Source of the DNA: Parvularculaceae bacterium
Lineage (GTDB): Bacteria > Pseudomonadota > Alphaproteobacteria > Caulobacterales > Parvularculaceae
DNA length: 64,000 nt
Assembly (NCBI GenBank): GCA_020446945.1
Contig: JAGRDS010000002.1
Span: 52,541-116,540, forward strand
Direction of reading: 5' to 3'
Under the pieces are notes generated by a model that was not told where the DNA came from, searched no databases, and saw nothing but the letters and a program-made list of their open reading frames with translations. The position numbers and the translations under genes are program-made. This document shows, one piece after another, positions 56,581-64,000 of this stretch (its first letter is position 1; each line of letters opens with the position of its first letter).

Positions 56581-57015
56581 ATGTTCGAATTCGCCGCCGC
56601 GCTTATGATGGGCGCCTCAAAGTCGGAAATTCCGCCTGAAATGTGGAATTGCCGAAACCAGGTCGAGGTCTGGTGCGCGGCGGACGGCTGCGCGGCGGCG
56701 TCGGCGGATGAGTTCACGCCGATGGATATCTGGGCCTCGGTAACGGGCGAGATTTCCGCCTGCGCCTATTCGGGCTGCTGGGAGGGGGCGGCGGCGATCT
56801 CGCGCGAGGCCGGGCGTCTTCTCTGGATCGGCGACGATCTGCCCTTTGTTTCGGCGATCGAAGGGGCGAAAGGGGATGTGACGCTGCTCATTTTCGCCGA
56901 CGACGGCGTCGGCTTCATCCGGACCGGAGGGATCGCGACACCGCTTCTATGCGCCCGAAGGCTTCCCTATGGCGACGGACCGGCGGGCGCTTCGGTTGCG
57001 CCGGGTGGCGACTAG
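56581..57015 (+). CDS. Conserved-looking hypothetical protein with several cysteines
   Basis: A 144-residue protein I do not recognise. It has Cys in MWNCRNQ, VWCAADGCAAASADEF, ACAYSGCWEG and a C-terminal LLCARRLPYG. The middle reads like alternating strand and helix, so it may be a small globular domain. ATG 56581 is preceded by AGGAGACCAGAA. The yggT-type gene follows after 42 bases on the same strand. Confidence 0.65.
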   Translation: MFEFAAALMMGASKSEIPPEMWNCRNQVEVWCAADGCAAASADEFTPMDIWASVTGEISACAYSGCWEGAAAISREAGRLLWIGDDLPFVSAIEGAKGDVTLLIFADDGVGFIRTGGIATPLLCARRLPYGDGPAGASVAPGGD

Positions 57016-57057
57016 CCATAGATGCGAGGCTGATCCACCGCCGGAAGGACGCGCGCC

Positions 57058-57351
57058 ATGCTCGTGATTTCATACATTTTCAACGCTGCGATCCAGCTTT
57101 ACATCCTCATCGTGTTCGTTTCCGTCATTATGAGCTGGCTTATCGGCTTTAACGTCATCAACCGGCACAACGCCTTTGTCGACGCCGTCTGGCGGACCTG
57201 CGTTTCGCTGACCGAACCCGCCCTGCGGCCGATCCGCAATATGCTGCCCAATCTCGGCGGCATCGACATATCGCCGGTAATCCTGCTGATCGGCCTCAAC
57301 GCGCTGCAGATCGGCGTTAACTCCTATATTCTAAGACCGCTTGGCGGCTGA
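57058..57351 (+). CDS. YggT family membrane protein
   Basis: A 97-residue protein with two hydrophobic segments joined by a loop: VISYIFNAAIQLYILIVFVS then NRHNAFVDAVWRTCVSLTEPALRPIRNMLPNLGGIDISPVI, a fit for the YggT family (PF02325), implicated in cell-envelope or osmotic functions. It directly precedes a DUF167 gene and folD, a conserved bacterial arrangement. Confidence 0.92.
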   Translation: MLVISYIFNAAIQLYILIVFVSVIMSWLIGFNVINRHNAFVDAVWRTCVSLTEPALRPIRNMLPNLGGIDISPVILLIGLNALQIGVNSYILRPLGG

Positions 57352-57353
57352 AA

Positions 57354-57647
57354 TTGAGCGGCGCGTTCCAGCTTCGCGTGCGCGTGACGCCGGGCGCGAA
57401 CCGGACCCGCGTCGGCGGCGTATGGAACGGGCCGGAGGGGGATGAGCGCCTCGTCGTGCGCGTCAGCGCGGCGCCCGAAAAGGGAAAAGCCAACAAATCG
57501 GCGCTCGAGGCGGTCGCAAAGGCGTTCGGCTTGCCGAAATCGGCCGTCAGCGTTACCGCAGGTGACAAGGACCGGTTAAAAACGTTTACGCTCATCGGCG
57601 ATCTGGATGCGATGGCGGCCCGGCTCGCCGCGCTGAAAAAGGAGTGA
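57354..57647 (+). CDS. DUF167 (YggU) family protein
   Basis: A 97-residue protein whose signature [14 protein letters not shown], then [28 protein letters not shown], is that of DUF167. TTG at 57354 starts it, 2 bases after the yggT stop. Function unknown; the yggT–yggU neighbourhood is conserved in many bacteria. Confidence 0.9.
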   Translation: MSGAFQLRVRVTPGANRTRVGGVWNGPEGDERLVVRVSAAPEKGKANKSALEAVAKAFGLPKSAVSVTAGDKDRLKTFTLIGDLDAMAARLAALKKE

Positions 57648-57651
57648 TGCG

Positions 57652-58521
57652 GTGACGGTTGGCATTATCGACGGCAAGGCGGTCGCCGCCTCATTGCGCG
57701 AGAAGATCGCCGGCGCCGCCTCGAACCTCCGCAATGTTCACGGCCTGACGCCGGGCCTCGCCGTCGTGCTGGTCGGCGACGATCCGGCGAGCCATGTCTA
57801 TGTCCGCAACAAAGGGATTGCGACGAAAAAAGCGGGTATGCGGTCCGTCGAACACCGCCTGCCGGCCGATGTCAGCGAGGCCGATATCGTCGCGCTGGTG
57901 CGCGATCTGAACGGCGATGACGGCGTCGATGGGATTCTGGTGCAGATGCCGCTCCCCGACCATATCAACGCGCATCGCGTCATAAACGAGATCGATCCCG
58001 AAAAGGATGTCGACGGCCTCACCGAAGCGAACGCCGGAAAGTTGATGCTCGGCGAAACGGGGCTGGTTCCCTGCACGCCGCAGGGATCGATCATCCTGAT
58101 CAGGACGGTCGAACAAAAACTCTCCGGCCTAAACGCCGTCGTCGTCGGCAGGTCCATCCTTGTCGGCAAGCCGCTCGCCATGCTGCTGCTCGCCGAAAAC
58201 TGTACGGTGACGCTCGCGCATTCCCGCACGAAAGATCTGGCGCATGTCTGCCGCTCGGCGGATATCCTTTGCGCCGCCGTCGGTCGGCCTGAAATCATCA
58301 AGGGCGACTTCGTGAAAGACGGCGCAATCATAATCGATGTCGGGATCAATCGTGTCGGCGACAGGCTGATCGGCGACGTCGATTTCGCCGCCGCGTCAGA
58401 ACGCGCAGGCGCGATTACGCCGGTGCCGGGCGGCGTCGGGCCGATGACGATCGCATGCCTGTTGAAAAACACGGTACTCGCCGCAGCGCGTCGGCGCGCC
58501 CTCAAAGATCCGGAGATCTGA
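57652..58521 (+). CDS. folD: Bifunctional methylenetetrahydrofolate dehydrogenase/cyclohydrolase
   Basis: A 289-residue enzyme of one-carbon metabolism. The folate/catalytic region has [20 protein letters not shown] with the catalytic Lys downstream, then [13 protein letters not shown] and the NADP site [18 protein letters not shown], ending [22 protein letters not shown] start at 57652 follows AGGAGTGATGC. It ends next to the glycosyltransferase start. Confidence 0.97.
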   Translation: MTVGIIDGKAVAASLREKIAGAASNLRNVHGLTPGLAVVLVGDDPASHVYVRNKGIATKKAGMRSVEHRLPADVSEADIVALVRDLNGDDGVDGILVQMPLPDHINAHRVINEIDPEKDVDGLTEANAGKLMLGETGLVPCTPQGSIILIRTVEQKLSGLNAVVVGRSILVGKPLAMLLLAENCTVTLAHSRTKDLAHVCRSADILCAAVGRPEIIKGDFVKDGAIIIDVGINRVGDRLIGDVDFAAASERAGAITPVPGGVGPMTIACLLKNTVLAAARRRALKDPEI

Positions 58522-59451
58522 TTGACCGACATCGCCGTCATTCTTCCTTGCCTCAATGAGGAAGCGGCGATCGGGCCCGTCGTCGCGGCGTTCCGCGCCG
58601 CGCTGCCGTCGGCGGTCGTCTATGTCTACGACAACGCCTCGACCGATGATACGGCCGGCGTCGCCTCGCGGGCCGGCGCGATCGTCCGGCGCGAGCCGAC
58701 GCCCGGCAAGGGAAACGCGGTGACGCGCGCATTCGCCGACATCGACGCCGACATCTATGTCGTTGCGGACGGCGACGGTACCTATGACGCGAAAATGGCG
58801 CCCGTGATGATCGAGCGCCTGCAACGCGAAACGCTCGATATGGTGATCGGCGTGCGCGCGCATTCCTCCGCCGCGGCGTACAGGCCGGGGCATGTCATGG
58901 GCAACCGGGTGTTCAGCGGCATCTTCCGATCGCTGTTCCGCGTGAATTACACCGATATTTTGAGCGGCTACCGGGTGCTGTCGCGACGTTTCGTCAAAAG
59001 TTTTCCCTCGCGCGCGCGCGGATTTGAAATCGAGATCGAAATGTCGGCGCATGCGGCGCTGTTGAGAACGCCGCTCGCTGAAATCGAAACAACCTACGGG
59101 CCGCGTCCGAAAGGCGCGCAAAGCAAACTCAACACTTTTGCGGACGGCGCGCGCATACTTGCACGCATGTTCCGTTTCCTGCGGCTTCACCGGCCGCGCT
59201 TCGTATACGGCCTGCTCGGCATTTTCGGCGTCGGCGCGGCGGCGATTTTCTTTATCCCCATCCTGATCGAATTTTTGCAGACCGGCCTTGTGCCGCGCTT
59301 TCCGACTTTGATCGTTTCCGTTGCGATCGGCATTCTCGGATGCGCCGCATTCGCGGTCGGCGCCATTCTGGATGCGCAGGCCCAGCATTTCGCGGAGACG
59401 AAGCGTCTCGCCTATCTGCGCATGGCGCCGCCGCCGGGAATCGCGACGTGA
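58522..59451 (+). CDS. GT2-family glycosyltransferase
   Basis: A 309-residue glycosyltransferase of the dolichol-phosphate-mannose-synthase type. DIAVILPCLNEEAAIGPVV and VADGDGTYD (DxD-like) carry the nucleotide-sugar site; KGAQSKLNTFADGARIL is near the acceptor end and two C-terminal hydrophobic segments (about 225–245 and 260–285) anchor it. TTG start directly follows the folD stop. Probably transfers a sugar to a polyprenyl phosphate. Confidence 0.9.
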   Translation: MTDIAVILPCLNEEAAIGPVVAAFRAALPSAVVYVYDNASTDDTAGVASRAGAIVRREPTPGKGNAVTRAFADIDADIYVVADGDGTYDAKMAPVMIERLQRETLDMVIGVRAHSSAAAYRPGHVMGNRVFSGIFRSLFRVNYTDILSGYRVLSRRFVKSFPSRARGFEIEIEMSAHAALLRTPLAEIETTYGPRPKGAQSKLNTFADGARILARMFRFLRLHRPRFVYGLLGIFGVGAAAIFFIPILIEFLQTGLVPRFPTLIVSVAIGILGCAAFAVGAILDAQAQHFAETKRLAYLRMAPPPGIAT

Positions 59452-60665
59452 GCCAACTCGCCCGGAAAAGCTTCGCGGCGCTGGCGATCACGCCGATCTT
59501 GACCATTGTTTTCTTCGCCGGCGTGTTGTCGGCATTTGCTGTTCCGAGCGCGCCGATCCTGCGCAACCTGCTTGAACGGCCCGACGTCCTGTTTGCGCGC
59601 CGCGCCGATAACGGGCGCGTCATCGACGCCGATACGGAATGCATCGGCGTCAGTATCGGTCTCGATCTGACCGGCGAACCGCACACGCTCGTCGAACGCG
59701 CCGTCGATGCGCAAAGCCTTTATGGATGCCAGCCGCTGGAGGTCTATTTCACCGGATCGCGAAACGAGGAAATCCGGGATTATTTCAGGTACTGGCACGG
59801 ATTTACGGTGATTGCGCGGCCCGCCCTCGCTCTTATGCCGTATAATGATTTTCGCGGCCTCCTGTTCACGCTTTCGGTCGGTATTTTTATCTGGCTGGCC
59901 TGGCGCGTCGGCGCGGATTTCACCCCGGCGACGGCGCTCGCGCTGGCGGCGCCGTTCGTTGTCGTCAATGCGATGGGTTTGACGGTTGTCGTCACCAAGG
60001 CGACGACGTGGCTGCTGGCGATCGGCGCGGCGCTTTTCTTGAGCCGCCGCCGCTCTTCGCAAACGCCGCTTCTGGCGTTTTTCATCGTCGGCGCCTTGAC
60101 GGCCTATTTTGATTTTTTCACCGCGCCGGCCTTCGTATTCTGCTTCGCGGCTATGATCTGGGCGCTTTACGAAATGCGCGCCGCGCGCGAGCCCGAATGG
60201 GGCGCGTTGGTCGCGCTTGGCGTTTTCTGGGGCGTCGGTTGGGCGGGGTTTATCCTGATCAAGATCGCCATCGCCGCCATCGTTCTCGATTCGAATGTCT
60301 GGCGCGATTTCATCGACGCGGCCGCTTTCCGCGTGCGCGGCGAAACGGAACTCGTCGAGAGTTTCATTCCGGGTGCGGCGCTTTACGCGAATTTCGCGGC
60401 GTTGAAATCCGTCTGGGCGCCGATCGCAATAATCGCTTTCATCATTCTCCCCTTCGCGACGAAGGCGCGGCGCGCGCGATGGCGCCGTCTTGCCGGGGAG
60501 AAAAGCGTTTTGCTCGCGATCGCCATCGCGCCGCTAATTTGGCTCGAAGTTTTTTCAAACCATGCGCAGATTCACGCCGCCTTCACGCAGATCAATCTGA
60601 CGCCGGCATTTTTCCTTTCGGCGCTGGTCCTGGCCGCCTCGCCGGCGATTGCGCCGCGTTCCTGA
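59448..60665 (+). CDS. Polytopic membrane protein (possible glycosyltransferase partner)
   Basis: A 405-residue protein with about nine hydrophobic segments and a large periplasmic-type loop near residues 40–125 (DADTECIGVSIGLDLTGEP, LYGCQPLEVYFTGSR). The layout resembles C-type (GT-C) membrane glycosyltransferases or their partners, but no sure motif is visible. GTG start at 59448 overlaps the GT2 stop by four bases, so it works with that enzyme. Family unknown. Confidence 0.82.
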   Translation: MSQLARKSFAALAITPILTIVFFAGVLSAFAVPSAPILRNLLERPDVLFARRADNGRVIDADTECIGVSIGLDLTGEPHTLVERAVDAQSLYGCQPLEVYFTGSRNEEIRDYFRYWHGFTVIARPALALMPYNDFRGLLFTLSVGIFIWLAWRVGADFTPATALALAAPFVVVNAMGLTVVVTKATTWLLAIGAALFLSRRRSSQTPLLAFFIVGALTAYFDFFTAPAFVFCFAAMIWALYEMRAAREPEWGALVALGVFWGVGWAGFILIKIAIAAIVLDSNVWRDFIDAAAFRVRGETELVESFIPGAALYANFAALKSVWAPIAIIAFIILPFATKARRARWRRLAGEKSVLLAIAIAPLIWLEVFSNHAQIHAAFTQINLTPAFFLSALVLAASPAIAPRS

Positions 60666-60720
60666 CGGCGCTTGATTGCGGCGGGGGCGCCCCCCATCTA
60701 GAGGGGGAAAGGGCGGACAG

Positions 60721-61281
60721 ATGATGACCCATATGCGTATAAAAACGGCGCTCCTGGCTGCGGTCTCGCTGACGGCGGCCTCCATCGCGGCGGCTCCCGC
60801 AAACGCGGCGGCGCTCGCCGAGCCCGCGGCGCCCGTTGAGCCTGCGGCGATCGAACTTGTTCTCGCGCCCACACACCATGATGAAGAGCGCGCCGGCCCC
60901 GTTATCGGCGCAAAGCGGCTCGGCTTCGCCGCGGCGGCGCTCGCCGCCTTCGCCGGGCTGGCCCGGATCATCGGCTTCAAACGCCTGAAGACGGCCGCCA
61001 TTTCCGGAGCGCGCATCGCCGGTAAGACCGCCGCAGCGGGCGCCAGGGCGAGCATGACGGCGGTAAAGGCCGCCGCGCGCGCCGCATCGTCCCCGCTCAG
61101 ATTTTTTCTTGCGCTGGCCGGGCTTGGCGTTTTCGCGCTGGCGGGCGTTGGATTTTACGATGTCGAATGGCTGGGCGGACTTTTTGTCGGCGCGTTGATG
61201 GCGATCCTCGTCGCCCATGGCGCCGCCCGGACAAAAAAGGCTCTTGCTCCTATCCGCCGCCGCCGCGGCGTTAACGACTAA
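60721..61281 (+). CDS. Alanine-rich exported membrane protein of unknown function
   Basis: A 186-residue protein with a signal peptide (RIKTALLAAVSLTAASIAAAPANA), an alanine-rich segment at about 65–120 in which Lys, Arg and Ala alternate, and two hydrophobic segments near 126–160. The two opening methionines (60721, 60724) make the start uncertain by a residue. I do not recognise it. Its stop codon is part of a CtrA-type box. Confidence 0.72.
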   Translation: MMTHMRIKTALLAAVSLTAASIAAAPANAAALAEPAAPVEPAAIELVLAPTHHDEERAGPVIGAKRLGFAAAALAAFAGLARIIGFKRLKTAAISGARIAGKTAAAGARASMTAVKAAARAASSPLRFFLALAGLGVFALAGVGFYDVEWLGGLFVGALMAILVAHGAARTKKALAPIRRRRGVND

Positions 61282-61285
61282 TTAA
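61271..61285. promoter_or_regulatory. Full CtrA-type box TTAA-N7-TTAA
   Basis: TTAACGACTAATTAA, with C next, is a full match to the alphaproteobacterial CtrA consensus TTAA-N7-TTAAC. It spans the stop of the preceding gene and lies 260 bases upstream of rpe. Only one such site was noticed by eye in the window. Chance occurrence cannot be excluded. Confidence 0.4.
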
Positions 61286-61403
61286 CCAATAAAAACAGTA
61301 CGTTAAATGGTTGTAAGTCGGCTCACGCCTCAATTCCGCCGCATTGGGGCGCCATAGTCATCCTCAGCTTCAACGAGCCGCTTTGACTTTTCCTGCACCC
61401 AGA

Positions 61404-61456
61404 ACCGCCCGGTCTTTCGCCCCCCGCACCCCCTGAAGACCGGGCGGTATTTTATT
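61404..61456 (+). terminator. Strong intrinsic terminator upstream of rpe
   Basis: A perfect 13-bp stem (ACCGCCCGGTCTT and its complement) with a 19-base C-rich loop, followed by ATTTTATT. It stops transcription from the upstream genes; rpe therefore needs its own promoter. Confidence 0.88.
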
Positions 61457-61546
61457 TTCCGATCTGTCGATTTTTTCCGGCGATTTTTCGCGTGCGCGGC
61501 GGCGTTTTTGTTGCGCAAATCCGGCGCATCAAGATAGGCAGAACTG

Positions 61547-62206
61547 ATGTCTCCGGTCCGAATCGCCCCTTCGATTTTATCCGCCGATTTTGCGCGCCTC
61601 GGCGCGGAAATCGCGGCCGTCGCCGACGCGGGCGCGGATTTCATTCATGTCGATGTCATGGACGGTCATTTCGTCCCCAATTTGACGATCGGCCCGCTCG
61701 TCGTCAGCGCGATCCGGAAGGCGACGAAACTGCCATTCGACGTCCATTTGATGATTTCGCCTGTCGATCCCTATGTTGATGATTTCGCCAAGGCCGGTGC
61801 GGACATCCTGACCGTTCACCCGGAGGCGGGGCCGCATCTTCACCGCACCTTGCAGCGCATTCGCGCGGCGGGCGTCAGCCCCGGCGTCGCGCTCAATCCC
61901 GGAACGCCCGTATCGGCGATCGAGCCGGTTATCGGCGATGTCGATCTTGTCCTCGTCATGAGCGTAAATCCCGGTTTCGGCGGCCAGTCATTCATTCCCT
62001 CGCAATTGAAGAAGATCGAAACGCTCCGCAGGCTGATCGATGATTCCGGACGGAACGTCATGCTGGAGGTTGATGGCGGCGTGAATGCGCAAACGGCGAA
62101 AGCGGCGATCGCCGCCGGCGCCGATGTGCTGGTCGCCGGTTCGGCGGTGTTTCGCGGCGATCCCGCCGCCTATGCGGCGAACATCGCCGCGTTAAGAGGC
62201 GAATAG
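61547..62206 (+). CDS. rpe: Ribulose-phosphate 3-epimerase
   Basis: A 219-residue TIM-barrel enzyme of the pentose phosphate and Calvin routes. Metal and catalytic residues lie in [33 protein letters not shown] and [12 protein letters not shown], with VDGGV and [11 protein letters not shown] at the phosphate site. Standard length. Followed 2 bases later by the heparinase-like gene. Confidence 0.98.
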   Translation: MSPVRIAPSILSADFARLGAEIAAVADAGADFIHVDVMDGHFVPNLTIGPLVVSAIRKATKLPFDVHLMISPVDPYVDDFAKAGADILTVHPEAGPHLHRTLQRIRAAGVSPGVALNPGTPVSAIEPVIGDVDLVLVMSVNPGFGGQSFIPSQLKKIETLRRLIDDSGRNVMLEVDGGVNAQTAKAAIAAGADVLVAGSAVFRGDPAAYAANIAALRGE

Positions 62207-62208
62207 AA

Positions 62209-63882
62209 GTGGCGGCCGGTACGCGCAAAAAGACCGATCATAACGTCGCCGGCGGCATTGCGCGCCGCGTTCAGCGCGCATGGGGCGAAAGCCCGTTCTA
62301 TCAGTCGCAATTGAAAGGGCCCGCGCCCGATCGCCTGGCGCTCAAGCCTGTCGATCCTTATGGCGCGGACAAGGCGCTCGGCGAAGCGATTGCGGCCGGG
62401 CGTTTGTCGATCGGCGCGCAGTCGGTCGATTGCGAGGGCGAGATCGACCGCCTGTGGCCGCTCGCCGGCCGCGCCGGTCCGCTTTACGATTTTCTCCATC
62501 GTTTCGTCTGGTTGCGCCATCTCGCAGCGCTCGGGCAGCGCGGGCGCGAACCGGCGCTGCGCCTCGCCGAAGCCTGGTTCGCCGAGAATGAAAAATGGTC
62601 GCCCGAAAGCTGGGAGCCGTACACGACCGGCGAACGGCTTGTTCATCTTTGCTGTCACGGTCAGGTTGTCCTCGCGCGCGGCGACGCGCTCTGGCGCAGC
62701 CGCGTTCTCACCTCGATGGCGCGCCAGACCCGGCATCTGGCGCTCGCCGGCCATCGCGCCGGCGCCGCCCATGAACGCCTGATGACGGCGATGGCGCTTA
62801 CCGTGGTTGCGCTTGCGCTTCCGGGCTGTGAAAGCGAAGCGGAAAAAGGCGTTGAACTCCTGCGCCGCGAATTGCGGTTGCAGATTCGCCCTGACGGCGG
62901 TCATGTCAGCCGCAATCCTTCGCGCCAGCTCGAAATCGTCGTCCGTTTACAGATGGTCTTAAAGGCTCTCGAAGCGCGGCGCATGCCCACGCCCGGATTT
63001 TTGCGCCACATGATCGGGCGCGCCGCCGCGCATGTTCAGCTTTTCAGGTGCGGCGACGGCAAGCTGGCGGTTTTCAACGGCGGTTTTGAAGATGACGGCG
63101 CGGCGCTTTCCTCGGCGCTGACCCTGGTCGACGAGGCGGCGGAGCCGACGGGGTTTGCGCGCCATTCCGGGTTTCAGCGCCTTGAGGCGGCGCGAAGCGT
63201 CCTGATCGCCGATATCGGCGCGGCGCGCGGCGGGGCGACGTCGACGGGAAATTATCAAGGCGCCTGCTCGTTTCATTTTTCGTCAGCGCGCTCGCGCATC
63301 GTCGTCAATTGCGGATCGGGCGCGCAGCTTCCCGGCGAATGGTCGAACGCGCTCAGACAGGCGGCGGCGCATTCGACCCTGTCTACAGAGCCGCGCGAAG
63401 CCGGGGCCGCGTTGATGCGCGGCGCGCTTATCACCCATCGCCGCGCAGAAGACATCAAAGGCCATCTTCTTGAAATCGAGCGCACATTCGACGCTGAAGC
63501 GAATGCCATGCGCCATATCAGGCGGCTCTACCTCGCCGCGCGCGGCGATGATCTTCGCGGCGAAGACAGGCTGATCGAGCCGAATGACGCGCTGCGCGCC
63601 GGCTGGCGGCTCCGCTTTCATCTTCACCCCGGCGTCAGGGCTTCGCTCGCCCGCGACGGACGATCGATCATCCTCGCGCTGCCGAACAAGGAGGGCTGGC
63701 GATTTCGGTGCAATTTCCGAAATTTAATGATCGAACGCAGCATTTATTGCGGGGCGGGCGGTTTGCCGCAATCAAGCGAGCAGATAATCATTGCGCCGGC
63801 CGAACCGCAGGACGGGTTGGAAGTCGAGGCCGGCGGGGATATCGTCGCCCGATGGAGCTTTCGCCGCATGGACAACGCCTGA
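62209..63882 (+). CDS. Heparinase II/III-like protein
   Basis: A 557-residue protein with an (alpha/alpha)-toroid N-terminal half (WEPYTTGERLVHLC, HAGAAHERLMTAMAL-type helices) and a C-terminal beta-sandwich typical of heparinase II/III. GTG start at 62209 with the rpe stop two bases before. This rpe–heparinase-like pair, followed by purH, is seen in several alphaproteobacteria; its enzymatic role, perhaps on uronic-acid polymers, is not proven. No signal peptide is apparent. Confidence 0.88.
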   Translation: MAAGTRKKTDHNVAGGIARRVQRAWGESPFYQSQLKGPAPDRLALKPVDPYGADKALGEAIAAGRLSIGAQSVDCEGEIDRLWPLAGRAGPLYDFLHRFVWLRHLAALGQRGREPALRLAEAWFAENEKWSPESWEPYTTGERLVHLCCHGQVVLARGDALWRSRVLTSMARQTRHLALAGHRAGAAHERLMTAMALTVVALALPGCESEAEKGVELLRRELRLQIRPDGGHVSRNPSRQLEIVVRLQMVLKALEARRMPTPGFLRHMIGRAAAHVQLFRCGDGKLAVFNGGFEDDGAALSSALTLVDEAAEPTGFARHSGFQRLEAARSVLIADIGAARGGATSTGNYQGACSFHFSSARSRIVVNCGSGAQLPGEWSNALRQAAAHSTLSTEPREAGAALMRGALITHRRAEDIKGHLLEIERTFDAEANAMRHIRRLYLAARGDDLRGEDRLIEPNDALRAGWRLRFHLHPGVRASLARDGRSIILALPNKEGWRFRCNFRNLMIERSIYCGAGGLPQSSEQIIIAPAEPQDGLEVEAGGDIVARWSFRRMDNA

Positions 63883-63997
63883 TCGCGGCGGGATGCGGCG
63901 GCGCAGGATACGGGGCGGCGAGCTGCGTTTAGAAGGCTGATTGCGTGAAATTTGTTGTCGGCGAAGACGCGCGCCGGCGGTGCAGGGGAGTGTATTT

Positions 63998-64000
63998 ATG
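63998..64000 (+). CDS. Possible start codon of the next gene (3' partial)
   Basis: GGGGAG, eight bases, then the last three bases ATG. The position after the heparinase-like gene, by analogy with related genomes, suggests purH. Only the start codon is in the window. Confidence 0.3.

Overview
This 64 kb window is a contiguous, gene-dense piece of a GC-rich alphaproteobacterial chromosome. The evidence is the alphaproteobacterial-type NuoB–G proteins, the tig / clpP–clpX–lon / hupB arrangement, CCA-encoding tRNA genes, a full CtrA-type box, and an rpe–heparinase-II/III gene pair that in several alphaproteobacteria precedes purH. No CRISPR array, phage module, transposase or insertion sequence is visible. 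The only marks of possible mobility are a duplicated flank at tRNA-Ala and a small mercury-transport-like pair beside tRNA-Val.

Layout. 1–8,522: respiratory complex I genes nuoB (cut by the window edge), C, D, E, F and G, interrupted by a small membrane protein (between D and E) and by an HU-like nucleoid protein with a lysine-rich tail plus a GNAT acetyltransferase (between F and G). nuoH–N do not follow. 8,506–11,897: two unrelated metallo-beta-lactamase-fold proteins, an acidic-tailed membrane protein and a cold-shock protein. 12,014–19,734: parE, a small membrane protein, an old-yellow-enzyme oxidoreductase, a UPF0178 protein, an ArsR-type repressor, an RBBP9-like hydrolase and an M20 peptidase. 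19,848–21,804: nitrogen assimilation (glnB–glnA). 21,865–32,403: metabolite repair (nnr), tRNA-Leu, and the proteostasis block tig, clpP, clpX and lon, with a sulfotransferase, a 45-residue membrane peptide, a chorismate mutase and hupB. 32,504–33,280: tRNA-Val, a GDCCVxC cysteine-rich protein and a MerT-like transporter.

33,424–42,819 is the most coherent accessory region. It holds a PduO-type corrinoid adenosyltransferase, a LysR regulator diverging from an acyl-CoA dehydrogenase, the fused isobutyryl-CoA mutase IcmF, a ferredoxin-like protein, a cytosolic BtuF-like corrinoid-binding protein and a LuxR-type regulator. Together they read as an adenosylcobalamin-dependent acyl-CoA pathway with cofactor supply and regulation.

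43,189–46,441: YHS-domain protein, DUF885 peptidase, GNAT. 46,823–51,949: a reverse-strand nucleotide-sugar operon glmS–AGE epimerase–manC–galE. 52,050–56,156: GMC alcohol dehydrogenase, aldehyde dehydrogenase and a beta-propeller lipoprotein. 56,388–63,882: tRNA-Ala, a hypothetical gene, a yggT–DUF167–folD run, a GT2 glycosyltransferase with a polytopic partner, an exported membrane protein, rpe and a heparinase-like protein. The last three bases may be the start codon of the next gene.

Regulatory signals read by eye include two sigma-32-like promoters (clpP, lon), tandem Pho-box repeats upstream of the chorismate mutase gene, dyads or repeats beside the ArsR, MerT and LysR genes, and several strong intrinsic terminators. 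All functional names rest on motif recognition alone; no database search was possible.
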